Shown here: piece after piece, positions 36,636 to 36,702 of the stretch
Layout: each line of letters opens with the position of its first letter
Position numbering within the stretch: the first letter of the stretch is position 1
NCBI GenBank assembly: GCA_964481175.1
Contig: CAYZSZ010000007.1
Coordinates: 1-36,702, forward strand
Length of the DNA stretch: 36,702 nt
From: JAGOVB01 sp964481175
Lineage (GTDB): Bacteria > Patescibacteriota > Minisyncoccia > Phycocordibacterales > PALSA-1337
Direction: 5' to 3'
Notes under the pieces: generated by a model
Database searches by the model: none
What the model was told of the DNA's origin: nothing
The model's input: only the letters and a program-made list of their open reading frames with translations
Position numbers and translations under genes: made by a program

Positions 36636-36702
36636 TCGGAGCGCCGGGATTCGAACCCGGAGTCGCCTGTTCCCAAAACAGGAATGTTAGCCGTTACACC
36701 AC
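36636..36702 (-). tRNA. tRNA-Pro (anticodon TGG), 5' end cut by the window edge
   Basis: The anticodon stem CCTGT/ACAGG surrounds a loop with TGG; the T-arm contains GTTCGAATC, and the 3' acceptor strand CGCTCCG is followed by discriminator A. The 5' acceptor strand lies outside the window. CCA is not encoded. Confidence 0.93.

Noticed and set aside
1..36702. CRISPR arrays, insertion sequences, prophage genes
   Set aside because: I looked for regularly spaced direct repeats, transposase or integrase motifs and terminal inverted repeats and found none.

Overview
The window looks like a chromosomal segment from a Candidate Phyla Radiation (Patescibacteria) bacterium, most likely Parcubacteria/Paceibacteria. 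Supporting signs are very compact gene packing, about 40% G+C, TrmB-family regulators, a ComEC transporter split from its metallo-beta-lactamase part, a type IV pilus minor-pilin operon, RNase Y, an RNHCP zinc protein, and a trigger factor without its PPIase domain. TGA is used as an ordinary stop (for example at the recJ/rnhA and tpiA/pgk junctions), so the code 25 lineages are unlikely. The lineage call is inference; no 16S gene is present.

Layout. 1-4138 (minus strand) holds tuf and the S10-type operon tuf-rpsJ-rplC-rplD-rplW-rplB-rpsS(partial). A secreted protein gene (4139-5161) separates it from the str operon rpsL-rpsG-fusA (5210-8263), which is preceded by a TrmB-like regulator. 9302-12694 carries a small orphan gene, a site-2 protease, L28, a membrane-anchored propeller-like protein and the ComEC-type hydrolase. 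12685-16864 carries superoxide dismutase, the ComEC channel, RNase HI, RecJ and a HIT protein. 16867-20489 (minus) holds a small membrane protein, pgk, tpiA and a large anchored surface protein. 20610-27302 (minus) is a pilus assembly operon: PilB, PilC and three prepilin-like proteins. 27423-31255 (plus) carries nusA, ppa, two orphan surface/membrane proteins and tig. rsmE, an odd G+C-rich structured stretch, clpP, rny and HU follow. The right end has a second TrmB regulator, an orphan cysteine-containing protein, and a tRNA-Pro/RNHCP/tRNA-Gly cluster.

How it fits together. Most of the window is core information processing (ribosomal proteins, both elongation factors, NusA, RNase Y, RsmE, trigger factor, ClpP, HU) and lower glycolysis (TIM, PGK). 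The cell-surface part encodes pilus machinery and DNA uptake, which suits a host-dependent cell that scavenges DNA.

The strongest non-gene signal is transcriptional. At least eight start codons sit exactly 6 or 7 nt after a -10-like hexamer, which predicts leaderless mRNAs. In one case a single palindromic -10 serves two divergent genes. Classic Shine-Dalgarno sites are nearly absent in front of the conserved genes. Other points of interest are a probable attenuator in the nusA leader, palindromic operators in both TrmB promoters, a divergent EF-Tu switch I, and the structured/ORF-bearing stretch between rsmE and clpP, which I could not identify.
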